DNA from: Sindora glabra
Lineage: Eukaryota; Streptophyta; Magnoliopsida; Fabales; Fabaceae
DNA: 64,000 nt
NCBI GenBank assembly: GCA_020226215.1
Contig: CM035227.1
Span: 22,323,866-22,387,865, forward strand
Direction of reading: 5' to 3'
A program made the position numbers and the translations under genes. The notes under the pieces were generated by a model. That model made no database searches and was not told the origin of the DNA. It was given only the letters and a program-made list of their open reading frames with translations. Positions 50,001-62,559 of the stretch are shown piece after piece (within the stretch, counting starts at the first letter, position 1; every line of letters begins with the position of its first letter).

Positions 50001-51029
50001 AAAAAAAAATTCATTTTCAAATTAAAGGGAAATAAAGAATAAAAAAATGAGTGGTAAAGTAAATAAGAGAACATTTTATTTAATTATAAAATTATCATAA
50101 AAATTAAAAGATACTTAAAATTATTTTAATTTTTTTATTTTTAAGTCACATGTTTAAATTTAAGATTACAATTTTTACAAATAAACTATAAGAATAATTA
50201 ATAAAGAAGGATTTTCATTTTTATTTTTTAAATATATTGAGAGCACAAAAGGGGCAGCTGATGGGTGGACTGGGCATTTTGGGAGACGACAAAAATCATT
50301 CAATAAGGTAAAAAATTCACATTCAGATTGTCTCTCGAATCTTGAGTCCCTTCTTCAAATCAGCTTATATACTACTATGAGTGCTCTTTATAAATATGAC
50401 AAAAACATAAGGGACCATTTTCATTTTCATTTTATATATTAGAAAGCGAGAGAAAGAGTGATGATCCCCAAATATACATAACCTGCCATATAATACAGTC
50501 GATTAAAGTTTGAATCCCAGATTTTGATGTGAATGAAATTTTGTAAGTTTTCAGCCCACAAGGGACAGCCAGTTAAATCCAAATAAGATTGGGACTGCTT
50601 CAATAAATTCGCAAGTTTCCTGTCTTTCTATTTCTTTGTAATGTCCCAACCTGACAGATAACCTTGTCTATCTGTATTAATTTCTCTGCACATCATCATG
50701 TCTTTTCTCATCAATTTACAATTTTCAATATGACACCTTAGGAAGAAAAGATCATAATCATTAGAGTCCACCTCCTAACGACCACTCTACCATCAACTTA
50801 GTCCAATGTATTAGGTTCTTCTGTGAAAATAAATGGTAGAAATGTAAATATATAAGTCAGAAAAATGAAATTATTTTTTATATTTAGTTAAAACTTAAAA
50901 ATCTTTTATTTAAATAAATTACTTTATATTTCTGGATTCCCTCGTTTAACTACCTAAAATTGCCAGCCAGAACTTCCATTCCTTTCCCATATACTCCAAT
51001 TTGGAGTCCTAGAAATCAGTTCCCTCGTG
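47024..51029. other. Intergenic region between KIN7N and the TRM-like gene
   Basis: No supported gene. The sequence up to about 47500 is probably kinesin 3' UTR and downstream DNA. 48750-49150 shares order and sequence with 9240-9540. CAACGTTTTATTAGTGGCTY is repeated at about 48889 and 49173. A GGGCCGTTTGGATATGTTTT motif at 49976 resembles a terminal repeat, but no partner was found. The last 100 bases before 51030 are probably 5' UTR. Confidence 0.5.
48750..49150. repeat. Dispersed AT-rich repeat, related to 9240-9540
   Basis: Both places contain ATTATAATTTATTA, AATTGATAAATAAAGTT and AAATAATAAAAATAATATTT in the same order, followed by an AACA/ACACC-type short-homopolymer tract. It is probably a decayed non-autonomous element; the ends are not defined. 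Confidence 0.5.
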
Positions 51030-53076
51030 ATGGCTTCAGGTTCCCGTACAACATCAGGCACACAGAAAAGACTTGCAGAGTTTCTAAATGAGCCGCAAGA
51101 GCCTTTCATCCTGGAGGTCTACCTTCTAGAAAACGGGTTTTCTGAAAAATGGAGGTTGGATCGAAATCGAAACGGTGAATCCAGCCATGCAGATTCAAGC
51201 AAGTTGAAGCGATCGGCGAGTTATGGTTCAAACAACAGAAAATCTGACCCCGCTTTCGCCAAAATTCTTACCGCTGTCTGTAAAAAGCTTGTTTTCTACA
51301 ACGAAAGTAAAACAAGGAGGGATTCTGAAGATAGAAATGAAGATGGGGGTGTTGCTGGTTCGGGTAGGGTTGGCCAAACGAAGCGTTTTTCATCTGCTTG
51401 CAGTTCCACTGTGTTTCATTCGTGTTCTGAGATTGATGAAGAGGAAGCTTCCGGATCGTCACATAAGGATCAATCTTCGTTTTCTTCGGAGACTTGGAAT
51501 GCATGCAATATCAAAGTACCGAGGTACGAACTCAGGATTCTGATTTATTCTTGTTCAGCTGAAACTTGAGTAGCTATGAAAAATTATTGACTAGTTCATT
51601 TACTGATCTTACAACAAAGCCAACAGGCTGCTAAGAATGAAGAGCGCCGCCGGAGACGCATAGAAGATAGTCTTCTTTCGCTGGCCAAGATACCACCACG
51701 CAGATTTTTACTCTCTCAAAATGGTGAGTGTTTGTCAAGGAACACAGTGAGGATTTAAATTTAATTTATTGTTATTGTGAATTAATTTTATATTACCATT
51801 TGATTTATTAAAAAATTATTATAAATTTTTATTATTAATAAAAAATTTTAATTATTTGGATAATATTACGGAAAGTTTCAAAATATTTCACATTGAATTG
51901 TGATTTTTTAATATTAAAATAAATAAATTAAAATTAAAAACATAAAATTTAATGTATTAAAAGTAATTGAATAATAAAAATATTTAATTTCTCAAAAGAT
52001 TAAACCTCCCATAATATTATTTTAATTATTATTTTTTTAATAATATATTATTTTTATATTTATGAATATTGTAAACTATTTTACGTTAATAATATATCAA
52101 ATTTGAACTTATATAGTAATCGTAGAGAATGCGGTAAAAAAACACATTTCTATTTTGCTACCATGACAAATGAATTTCATAATTCAAAGTATACAATTGA
52201 CATGTGTTGCCCGAAAAACAATCAGAGCTTAATATAGTAGAGTCCTTGCATGTCATGCCCTAGAGTCATACAAGTATCTAAGAAATTTAAACAGTTGCAA
52301 ATCTTTTGCAATCGTATTTAATACCGTCACCGTACCGAATGTTATATTCTACAAACTACAACTACAATTACCCTTTAATCTAAGGGGCCATGCGAGAGGA
52401 GGGATTAGAAATGTAATAAAATCATTGATGAAAGTTAGCTTTAATTTTAGGGATAAACTCAGATTTTCCTTTTTACAAGTTTTCTTAATTCTCTGAGTGC
52501 GTTCTAAGATCATGTCAATTTCTTTTGCTAGATGAAACAATGAATCAAAATGGGAGAATGGAACAAAGAATAAGGAGTTGCGGTGTTCTTCTGCCAAAGA
52601 AAATCACAGAGGACTCGCTATTATCAGCAGCTCTCTGGGGATTCCTAATTCAGTCAGCTAAAAAGGAGAAATGCAGTATGGAATTGAGGGAGCTTCTGGG
52701 GCCAAACGTTTCTCAAATATTGAAATCTAAGAGGGTACTGCAGAAGAAAAGGCAGCTCTTATTTGACTGCGTGAGAGAGATTATGGTGAAACCGCCACGA
52801 AAAGAGAACGGACAGCAATTTTACAAGCACTTGCTAGGACCAGAAGAGCTGATCAAGATTATTTGTGAGAAGACGAAGGAATGGGGTCGACAAGCTGGAG
52901 ATGAGACCAATCTATCGTACTTGCTGACTTTGGATTACTTGAATTCAGTCAAAGAATGGTGTGATTATGAGCCACATATAAAGGATATTTGTGTAGGGAT
53001 TGCTGATGCAATTTTGGAAAGCATAAACAATGAAATTGTATCAGAATTGGCTGGTCTTTTTGCCACAGATATATGA
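51030..53076 (+). CDS. DUF4378-domain protein, TRM (TON1 recruiting motif) family-like
   Basis: TRM proteins connect TON1 and phosphatase subunits to microtubules; the short DUF4378 members are less studied, so function here is inferred. Three exons splice in phase into 380 residues: 51030-51523, 51620-51723 and 52532-53076. I use ATG 51030 rather than an in-frame GTG just before it. The N-terminus is hydrophilic (KRLAEFLNEPQEPFILEVYL, Ser-rich middle). Exon 2 encodes QQAAKNEERRRRRIEDSLLS. The last exon holds the conserved C-terminal block: LFDCVREIMVKPPR, WCDYEPHIKDICVGIADAIL and NNEIVSELAGLFATDI. The 808-bp second intron is very AT-rich. No frame breaks. The assignment rests on the C-terminal pattern. 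Confidence 0.72.
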
Positions 53077-54650
53077 ACAACCTGGTTGTAGTTGCCCGTA
53101 CAGGTTTCTACTTTTGTTAATACTTTTTCATAACAAAATAATTCATTTGTTCGGTTCAACCATCACTTGTCCTTGCATTTTTGTGGTAGCTATACCACAA
53201 TAATTTATATTAAAAATGAGATTTAAAACTAAATTTTAAAAAATTATTATTAGATATAAAATAATGAAATAAATTTATAAAATTTAATTAAATAAATATT
53301 TATAAAAAAAACTTAAATTTTAAATTTTATTTCCAATATTTATAGACAAATTAATTCACAATACCAAAGTCATTAGGTCTTGTAATTAATAGAACGTTTG
53401 ATATTTTAGGACAAGCAATAAATTAAAGATGAACTTGATTAAACTCTGCACACCAATATAAATTAAATAATGATGGTTATCTTCCGGATATAGACATTTA
53501 ATGGACATTATGGCACATTATGCAAAGGAGACGTCGGGTGTTCCCCCTCTTTTCTCAAAGCATTTAAAGGGAAAGTTACCGCCATGGCCCCTCCCACGCA
53601 TCCCATCCCCATGTATATCAACCGATTTCACATTTCAGAAAGTTACGTTTTCAAGTGGAGACAACATCATGGTGCTGGTCTACATGGTCCTCCTCGACGA
53701 AGCCCACGTCAACATTTACCTCCTCAATGCAGGAAAGTTGTGTAACATTGTATGTACGTACATTAATTTTTTGTCGTTCTCTTTGTTATTTTCCAAAAAG
53801 TTTTTGCGCTCATTTGTTTTATCATTGAAAACCATCTTTTATAAAAAATAAATAAATTATAAAATATTAATATCGTAGAAATTATTATATTTATTTAATA
53901 TTAAGTGTGACGTATATGATAAAAACATTTTAAATAAGAAGTTATCTTTTCCAATTACTATATTATTAAACATTATAATTTTTTAATTAAAATATACAAA
54001 TAATACATTACTTTTTTATTTTATATAAATAAGTGAGATTTTTAATAAAAAAATATTTTCTGCCGGAGGAGAAAGATTTTTTTTTTTTTAATTATGAGGT
54101 TCTACAAGCTTATCCCAACAAGAGACAAGGGAGGATGGTATGAAGAATTGCTACCGCTATGCTGTGTTCTGTTATATACAAATATCCAATTGAGTGAACA
54201 GAACACGTAAAACCATTGCATATTTCTGTGCAAAAAATGGTATTTTTACGCTTACATTATTATTTACACTTTTTTTTTTAAAATTAATTATTGTTATTAT
54301 AATTAATATTTAAAAAAATTATGCTAGATACAGAGAAACGGAAGTGTAAAAATAACACCATTGTATCAGACAGTAAGGGCTCATTCTTATTTGGTCACAT
54401 CAGCCGCACAAAATAACAGATTTCGAGAAAAATGGATAAGAATTTACCCCATTTGCCACAGTCATACATTAGTGGTTCACAAATGTCCCTCGATGAACGA
54501 GGAAGATTAGATATGCAAAATGAAAGAAAGTCTAACTTAACCATGAATCTGTTGTTTCTGCTTTCCTAAGTATTGCATTTAACATAACATGGTTCAAACT
54601 TGATGACGATATTGTGGTTTTTCACATCAACAAGTAAGTGCGTTGCTAAT
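53077..54650. other. Intergenic, mostly AT-rich
   Basis: About 53210-53345 resembles 9745-9890 and is probably a dispersed repeat. A more balanced patch at 53500-53740 has an open frame (53501-53851) that starts plausibly but matches no family I know and drifts into AT-rich sequence; it could be a gene relic. Confidence 0.4.
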
Positions 54651-54651
54651 G

Positions 54652-55077
54652 CTAAACTATGCTGCTAACATCACAGGAGTGCTTGCATGAAAAGATGTCC
54701 CTGCACTTGTTGATCATAGATCCAGTACGGCCTTTTCTAGGAGTGGTGGAGCTTTTAAGCGAGCAAGGGGTTCTGGTGCAGTTGTTGTAAGCCTCCATGA
54801 AAGGATCTCGTCCTTTCCGACTGTCCTTCCTCAGAGAAGTAATTCTCAGCAAAGAAGGCTGAACTGAACATGCAAAAATGGGGCTCTGCCCTTCTCTCAC
54901 ACTGTGATTGCTAATTGCAAATAAGCAAGGAGGCGGCTGCAGCGCTAAACCATTGTGCATTGTGGTGGCTTTGTTGAAGGATTCACTTCTGACCTTTGAG
55001 ACTCCAGGCTTGTGTTCCCATGAGAAGGGAACGTTGATTTCCTTACACACAAAACTGCTGTGACTTGTCATCTGCAT
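54652..55077 (-). CDS. Small plant protein with VPFSWE..PG motif (DUF688-like)
   Basis: A single open frame of 141 residues. Near the N-terminus is VPFSWEHKPGVSK, the signature that opens plant DUF688-type proteins, whose function is unknown. The rest is basic and Ser-rich (SLRKDSRKGRDPF, SSTTPRKGRTGSM) with no signal peptide or membrane segment. Family members are often longer, so either this is a short paralogue or further exons were missed. It stands alone between the TRM-like gene and the promoter-like island, on the opposite strand to the former. Confidence 0.6.
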   Translation of the reverse strand: MQMTSHSSFVCKEINVPFSWEHKPGVSKVRSESFNKATTMHNGLALQPPPCLFAISNHSVREGQSPIFACSVQPSLLRITSLRKDSRKGRDPFMEAYNNCTRTPCSLKSSTTPRKGRTGSMINKCRDIFSCKHSCDVSSIV

Positions 55078-56265
55078 ATCAAACGGAAGAGCTGATTGTG
55101 GATTGCAAATGATGCAAATAAGTCTGCTCCTTAAAATCTTGTTATAAAGGAGGCAGGCTCACGAGTTTCATGATTTATAACGTCTAAATAATATAAATTC
55201 TGGCGAAAAAGGAGTTAGCTTGTAGTTTAATTCATTGAGCAATGATAAACAAGCAAGGAAGAACTCATGGAATTTCCCGTAAGTTCACGTCATGTGTCAA
55301 ATGAGACCATCAAAGTGGCTGAAATGATATGCATAAATCCCATCTCCCTTCTTTTTTATTGTGTTTTCTGGGCTAATTTTCCCCCAAAATACGCCATCAA
55401 AAAGTCCTTTCAGCTTTTTGCTTTTGGTTCTTCCCCAAGAATGCAGTCCTTGTGACTCATGACATGTTTTTTATTCGTCGTTAGGAAAGTTTTGATTTAA
55501 AAAAATCATTCATTTTCAATCATCTTCACTATTTTTGTCGTTATAAATCACCGGGTGAAAGGGACTCGATAGATTTCAGATTTGGATAATATCGAGAAAG
55601 TATTAAGCGACAAACATTACAAGTGACAATAAATGAAAAGGGAGATAGGGTATCGAGAAGGTATTCTTTGGATGGGAGGGGCAAGTGGAAAAAAAAACGA
55701 TAAATAAAAGGAAAATGTTATGGGTCTGGAAAATAAATTTCGAATTTTTTACAAAAAATTTATATCTATTAGATTAAGGTTTATAATTTTTTCCACCATC
55801 ATATATTTAGTGATAATGTTTCACTTTTTATTTAAAATTTAATTTAAAATTTTATTTTCGGTGTATATAAGATTAATTGAAAAAAGGTGAGCGACGAATA
55901 AATGAAAAAGTAATTTTTTAACTTTTATTTCCACAAAAAAAAGGGAAAAAAAATGTTTGAAGACCATTTCCTTATGTTTGGTTTGGTTGAAAAGTTAAAA
56001 AAAAAGAAAGAAAGAAAAGTTAAGATTTCTTCAACTCAAATGATTTGGTATCTTTTGAAAATTTTATATTTTTTATTATATTTATCATTTAATTCTTAAT
56101 ATATATATATATATATATATGTTTAATAATTTAACTATTCTTAAGATAAAAAAATAAAAATATTAATCTGTGATCATCCCCTCCACAGTTGATTTCGGGT
56201 TCTCAGTCCCAAGAAAAGAAGAATCGTCCATTATAATCTGCAGTCTCGCAGGGGCCATACGTTGG
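55078..56265. other. Upstream and intergenic AT-rich DNA
   Basis: Probable promoter side of the small minus-strand gene, then AT-rich DNA with an AT dinucleotide run at 56101-56120. No other gene seen. Confidence 0.4.
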
Positions 56266-56269
56266 GACT

Positions 56270-56470
56270 CAAGGTTAGGCCCACATAACTCAGCCCAGTA
56301 AGTATTTGGGCCCAAGTAAAGGACTGGAAGAAAAGCCCCGGATATCAAGGTACGCGTACTTTGAGGCGTGGAAGGGGGAGGCGGCTAGGGTTAGGAGGCG
56401 AAGCGCGTGATTGTAAACGTGGTTCTCTGGCTTTAAATATCATTCGAAGTTAGCATTTTAGGGACGAAGG
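56270..56470 (+). promoter_or_regulatory. Orphan promoter-like island: site II motifs, telo-box, TATA-like box
   Basis: GGCCCA at 56278-56283 and GGGCCC at 56308-56313 are site II-type elements. TAGGGTTAGG at 56386-56395 is a telo-box. A TTTAAATAT box follows at about 56432. Site II plus telo-box upstream of a TATA-like box is typical of plant promoters for translation-related genes and snoRNAs. It points right, but no coding frame follows for 2.5 kb. Confidence 0.5.
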
Positions 56471-59150
56471 AATTGCCTCCGCGGCGGCGTTCTCACTCGA
56501 TCAGTTCCTGTCTGCACTTTTCTAACTGGATTACGGTGGTGGCTTGATATTGCGATTTTGTGGCTTCTTTTTTTTTTTTTTTTTTGTTTTATACTATCAT
56601 GCAAAAACAAATTGCATTATAGGTGGCTATAGATTTGACTCAATAACTGGAGAAGATTGAAGAAAGTAAGAGGGTTGGATGCTATGATTATAAAAAATTC
56701 CTCGTTCTGAATGCTATAGCCATGGCATGACAGACACGTTTACACCATAGAATATGAGCACCGCCCCCTTCTTTCATTGTCCGATTCGAATCTATTTCCT
56801 TTATTTTTTCTTGTTAAGATTGGAAAATTAAATTTTGAATATTGATAGGATTGTTGGACTATACTGGTGAAGTTGAGCACTAAATTTCATAAACAAGATT
56901 TTATTTTGGTCTCTGGCTTGAGAGTTGAGCATGCCGATGTTTGAACAGATCTGGTTGCTGCTTGCGTTTGATTTTTTTGAAAACAATTGGCCACATGTTC
57001 TGAGTGGTTGCTTCAGTCGGTAGGGAGTTTAATGGGGGATTTTGCAATTCACATTCAAGCAGAGGGCATATTTTCCCTGCTCAAATCAATTCCTTGATCT
57101 GTTCTTCAAAACAAAATGAAAACCATCCTGGTTAAAGCAACAAAGCTCCAAAAACATCTACATTTTATGGAAAATAATAGTAGAGTTCATTGACATCTTC
57201 AAGCTCCAAGAGAATAGGTTGTGGCCCAATTGCTATGCAATTTTAAGTGGATTTCTATGGTACTGTAAGTAAAAAATGAAAGCATTGGGTGACGTGACAA
57301 AACCATATACAACACTAATTTTAAAAAGTATTCTCGAAGACTATCTTAATTATTTACATTTTTTCTCAACCATTACTCTCTCTCCCGCCAATTTTTCTTA
57401 GTCAATACTCTCTCTCGTTTTCTCGATTAATATTGCGAAATTTGGATTGCTTCTCCAGCTGTTGTATTGTCCTCCTTCAACCGTCATTCCTCTCTTTCAT
57501 GAAAGATGTTAAGATAGTGCAATTATATCTTAATCTTCTTTGAGCTCTGCCCTTTTGTAATTAAATTTTGAGATCGTCTTTAAATTTGAAAGCTCCATTC
57601 TCATACAGGATTGTTAATAGATATACCCCAGGACTAAGTGGATGTTTGAAGCTCGGTTGTCTTATTTGTTCTTATTAGACATCAAACATCTCCGATCTAT
57701 TTAGGTTTGAATAAAAAATATAACACACTGATAAAAATCCTTTGTTATCATCATTGCAATGAAATATACCATGAATACAATGAGGTGAATTCTAAGGTGC
57801 CTCTATGGATTTGATATCCGGAGCGGTGTGGCAAGATACAAGCCATTGGAGCACCAAATTCCTAGAAAGCACCATAATAAGCACCATACAATGAACTTAG
57901 TATGGACAACAAGAAAATATGTGAGATATTAAAGATGAAAATCGTAATTTTCCTTGAACAAGACATGCTGAAACAATCAAAATATTCAATGAAGATAAAG
58001 TAGTCGTGAGCAGCATTTTTCATTCTTGAAAATAATATTTTTTGTTTCTTTTAAATAAATAATTTTCAAATTTTAATGAATTAGGACCTAGAAACTTCGT
58101 ATTAAAAAAAATCAATTATAAGTACATTTATAAGTTTGAGTTAAGATATAGTTGTGCTCTCTACTTGAAAAATTTGTGGCGTCAAATGACAAGCTCTTTC
58201 TAAACAAGGAAGACGCAAAATATACGTAAGGATAAACTTTTATTGGAATATGAGAAGGGGAAATGTCAACAACGAAGTGAATGATACTAACTTGAATGAT
58301 GTCCCACGAAATATCTTTATCTCTTTATCAAAGGATAAGAATAAAACTCCAATGTCTTGTGAGTTGTAAATGAGAAATGTGGCGAGCGGCGGAGCAAGGT
58401 AGGTTTAAGGGGAACATGCTGTTATGTATCGGAGTAATTTGAATATTAAGACATGTAGCATGACAAAGTTAAACTCCGGTTGTTGGAAGACAGGATTTCC
58501 CATTGAATTTTGGTATCTGAGGGCCAACAACTTGACATTGTTTCAACAATATGAAGATGGGACCAAACTACTCGTAATAATAAATGTTACTTGCAAATGA
58601 AAGACAAACCTAGTTGCACATTCGTGGATCCCACAGCCCCCTCAATGTGAGAAATTCGTGTGGTGAATGGAGGGCGCTTCCTTGTAAAAGAGGGGCGGCA
58701 GGATCAGATTTAGCATTCTGAAGACAAACTTATGCATACGCTGTTTGACTTTTGACTTTCAACTAGTTAAGGAAAAAAAATTTCCCAAGAGCACGCCGTC
58801 CCATGAATCACAAATCTTTCATCTGATATTTACTGTTACGTTACGCAATAAGAGTCCCCCATATGCTTGCAAAGAAAAAGCCAACCAGCCAACACCAGCA
58901 TTGTTCAGTACAAGCTTTTACCAAGAAAGAACGCCCACAGAAAACCAAAAAAAAGTAAAAACATACACATCCAAGTTATAATAAGCCAAACAGAATTTGC
59001 AAATTCTCCAAAGTGCTGCAAATTCTGATATTATCACATTAAAATCCAATATAAACTGATAATTAAGTCAGAACAGACTTAAAAAAAAAAAAAAAAACTT
59101 TCTTCTCATCCTCTCATGGCTTATCAAGTTCTCCAGAGTTGAAAAGGCAG
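56471..59150. other. Region without a recognised gene
   Basis: Starts with a GC-richer leader-like stretch (GAATTGCCTCCGCGGCGGCG) after the orphan promoter, then ordinary AT-rich DNA. A poly-A tract lies at 59082-59097. The final few hundred bases are probably GRF 3' UTR. Confidence 0.4.
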
Positions 59151-59152
59151 AG

Positions 59153-62100
59153 TTACAAAGCAGGCAAGGAGGAAGAATTGCCAACAGTTGATCCAAGCAG
59201 GTCATTACACAAGCTAGCCCCTTCATGTGTTTTATGATTCTCCGCCCTTGGACTGCTCCAGCACTGCTATTTGAAAGAGAACCAATGCAGTCTTCTGCAA
59301 AACTCCAGAAGGGGATGACCCTAACGGAGGACTGCTATTGTCCCAACCATCACTCATGAGATTAAGAGCTGATGAGTTCTTGCTACACTCACTAGCACTG
59401 TTATTGCCTAAGATGCAGAACCTCCCCAAGCGGACCCCCCATTGAACTTTCCCAGGATATTGGAATCCAATTAGCTTGCTGATGCCTGCTGTTCGACTCA
59501 TTCAGGCAGCTTTCCTACGCCTAAACCCATTTGAATCGGGTCTAACTCCCGTGATGATAAGCGCAGGGGCGATAACGTTACCCTCTCATCTGACGATGTC
59601 ATGGGGATTGAAATCGACAGTTGGGTTCTATCTGATTGCATGTCGAGTTCGGCCATGAAAAGCCAGATCGATCAGATTGGTTTTTGGGCCATTCGTCTAT
59701 GAAACGCCTGAGGGATTGTTGGGACTCAGATTCTTTGTTCTGCGAAGGATTGAGAAGAGAGTCAGAAGTGACAAACCCGAAATCGTTCCTTGAGGACTCT
59801 TCATACGGGATTTGCTGTTTATGGATCAAAAAGGGGTTCTCTTTAGGCTTCAGATCAAGTGTGGGAGGCAACATGGGCAGTGCTGAAGCATCCTGCATTC
59901 TCTCACTCGCATTTTCCTTATTATTCGAAAACATCCTGGAAAAAAAAATTCCATTTTGATGACATCTTTAAAACTAATAGCTAAGCATTATGTTTGTGTT
60001 TGTGCACCACTAATAGACAATTTTAGGTCCTTTGCAACACAAAGTAATAAGATTTGAGAGGCATTTTTCTTTTAGCGGTAGGAAATACAAAAATGAAAAA
60101 AATTGACAGGCAAGAAGCCATGTTTTTCTAAAGGAATCTCAACCAGTATTGACCGATAACCAGTCATATCAGGCCAGTAAGGAAGATTAAAATATAGACT
60201 CCTCGATTTTAGCCCTAACCAAATGAAAATTTGACCAGAAATCTTAGACATGGTATCCAACAAGTGAACCAGCTAGCTGTGGTTTTAACCAAATCAACGG
60301 GCAAATAAGCGGGCCCGCCTTAAAGAGACTAACGAAGCCTGTCGATGCAAGAGACGGCAAAATTTTGGCATCTTCGTTTTACCTGTTGATGTTATTAGCC
60401 GAAGAAGCGTTAGAAGCAAGAGGTGGCAAAGTTTTGGCATCTTGGGTGTGCAAAGCTAAGGCTGTTGGATGCACCGTTGCCGGGCACCACAACCGACACT
60501 GATGAGGAGCCATTAGGCATTAGCTTGGAACCGGCGGCAGTGGTGGTTGAAGCGGTGGTCCCAGCAATGGCATGGCCTGATTGGCCTTCCACAGGCTTTC
60601 TTGAACGATGGCGGCCTCGGTTCATGTGGCGCTCACAATATTTCTGGTCCACAACGGCATCTCTCGAGCACCGCCATTTCTTCCCATCCGTTCTCCTACA
60701 CCTCCCTGGCTCAGGGTCCGTGTTGTTCGAGAATCCCAGATGGAAAGCGCCCCATCCCACTGCAATAGAACATCACAAAATCAATTTATAGTTCAATAAA
60801 ATTGTGCACTAAAGGAAAGTATGGAACATTGACAACAATATACATTTCCACAAATAATTTGCTCGGTTCTACTACTGGAATCTAGATACTTAGTTTCACT
60901 ATGAATCTAGTGCCCAGAAGATGAATGTAAAGATGAACTTACATGTATTGGGCCTCAGAAAACCACAGAGGCCAGCAGAGTCAAGAGCTTTCTTGATGGG
61001 GACAAGGAGATGAGGAGGCACTGGTACATTTGCGGTGATGTACTTGTAAATTAAGGCCTGATGTTCGAGCTCCATCCACTGAGATGGAGTGAACGGCCCT
61101 CTGGCCCCTGCCATAACCCCATGCATGCTTCCAGAATTGAAACCTGACGATGACAAATAACCCACAATACAAGTTAAGAAACGAAGACTTAAAAAAGGCC
61201 AAATTTAGAGCCAGATCACACGATGAAGTGGAATTTTAAAACGGGGGTTAAAAAAAGGGGGGGACTTGCTTGTAAGTAAAAGAAGAGAAAAAGGGAGTGA
61301 AAAGAGGCGTGACAGAAGAAGACAGGAGTATTATCTCAGGTATGCAACGTTTTAGGGGAGTACAACAATAATGAAATTTTCCACCTTTGATTGAAGAAAG
61401 AGGTCAACTTTGAAGTGTTTTGAAGCAGAGAGGTAGAAAAGGAGGATAGTTATAGAGAAAGGGAGTACAGAGCCAATCAAAATTTAGATCTTTTCCTGCT
61501 CCTCCTATGCCTCTCTGGTTTTCATGTATATTTTCTCCTTTAGTACCCTCCACTTTACTGTGCAAAATATCTGACTTAAATCCATCACCCTAAAACGGGG
61601 AAGACAAAGATTTTCAGGATGGAAAATTTTTTGGGCTCACTTTTTACTCTTTGACAAGACTCAAAACATTGACACCACTTGTTTATTTCCATGAAAAGAC
61701 TGTTCACGGGTTCCTGTAATATAAGAACCATAATGACCCGCAACAAAAACCCATAACGGACATCAGCTTTCAAAACCATTCCCCGTAATAATCCAAAAAT
61801 ACGGCAAAAATCACAAATACAGAGGGAAAAATAAAAACACAAAAAATGGCATGATTCTATATATACCTGAATTTCTGTTGTAAGTAGATAAGGAGGGAAA
61901 AGAATGAGGCAATGCGGTGGTATTTTGGGAGCTTTTGTCGACTAAAAAAGTGTCTGACTTTGGAGAAGAGAAGCTGAGCATTCGCGGCTGATGCTGACCA
62001 TCAAAGAGAGTGGTATTAGATCTCAGCAAGGAGCTCTTATTCTGAAGCAGCATTGCGTTAGAGGCAGAGATATCTTCAGTCCTGGCGAGCTTACAGCTCC

Positions 62101-62257
62101 TGGAGTCATCTTCAGTGTTGCCAGATCTCTCCGGCTTGAGGAAGCCAGATCCGTACCACTTGCGCTTGCCTTCAGGATCTAGAGAAGAAGCAGAAAACCC
62201 AGGCGTTTCTGAACCCACCACGAAGCCATCCAGATTACCCACTGCAGCGAGATCCAT
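59153..62257 (-). CDS. GRF: Growth-regulating factor (GRF) transcription factor with broken C-terminal frame
   Basis: GRFs pair with GIF co-activators to promote cell proliferation in leaves. Four minus-strand exons fit: 61867-62257, 60943-61143, 60383-60759 and 59153-59935. The start is MDLAAVGNLDGFVV. Exon 2 encodes the QLQ domain (PFTPSQWMELEHQALIYKY), which binds GIF. Exon 3 encodes the WRC domain (GRCRRTDGKKWRCSRDA...C..H), with the C3H zinc motif and nuclear-targeting basic residues, plus the miR396 site. Exon 4 has the family motifs TQLSISIPM, WIPISWESSMGGPLGEVL, GVLQKTA and the closing STVGNSSSLPAL, but in different frames. Six apparent one- or two-base breaks lie near 60440, 59651, 59510, 59417, 59285 and 59258. 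A TAA at 60410-60412 would end the protein soon after WRC. Identity is certain; whether it is functional is not. Confidence 0.85.
60587..60607 (-). promoter_or_regulatory. miR396 target site in the GRF WRC exon
   Basis: The plus strand reads TTCCACAGGCTTTCTTGAAC and one more base, which is miR396 sequence with the one-base bulge known in GRF targets. The coding strand gives RSRKPVE. miR396 normally cleaves GRF mRNA here to limit cell proliferation. Confidence 0.93.
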
Positions 62258-62524
62258 AGGGAGGAAAAAGGTGAGGAGCGGAAGAACTAGACAAGCATTG
62301 AGGTAAAGAAAGTGGAGATATGAAGAGCTGCAAGCTTGTGGGACAAGAAGCACAGTACAGAAGCTGCTCCCTTTGAAGAAGTAAAGCGCATCTTCGAGGG
62401 TGTGGAGGGGGTGAAATGCTGATTATCAGATATATGCTCCACGGCCTTAAAGCAAAGCTGAAACTGGAAACCGGAATGGTTTTGTTTTTAGGAAGTTGAT
62501 GTCTTCGGAAAGATAGAATAATTG

Positions 62525-62549
<25 letters not shown>
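62525..62549. repeat. (GA)n microsatellite in the GRF 5' UTR or promoter
   Basis: A GA run about 270 bp upstream of the GRF start. On the coding strand it reads CT, which is common in plant leaders. Confidence 0.9.
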
Positions 62550-62556
<7 letters not shown>

Positions 62557-62559
62557 AGA

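Noticed and set aside
53501..53851. 116-residue plus-strand frame in a more balanced patch
   Set aside because: First half looks coding-like, but no family is recognised and the second half is AT drift; kept only as a note in the intergenic entry.
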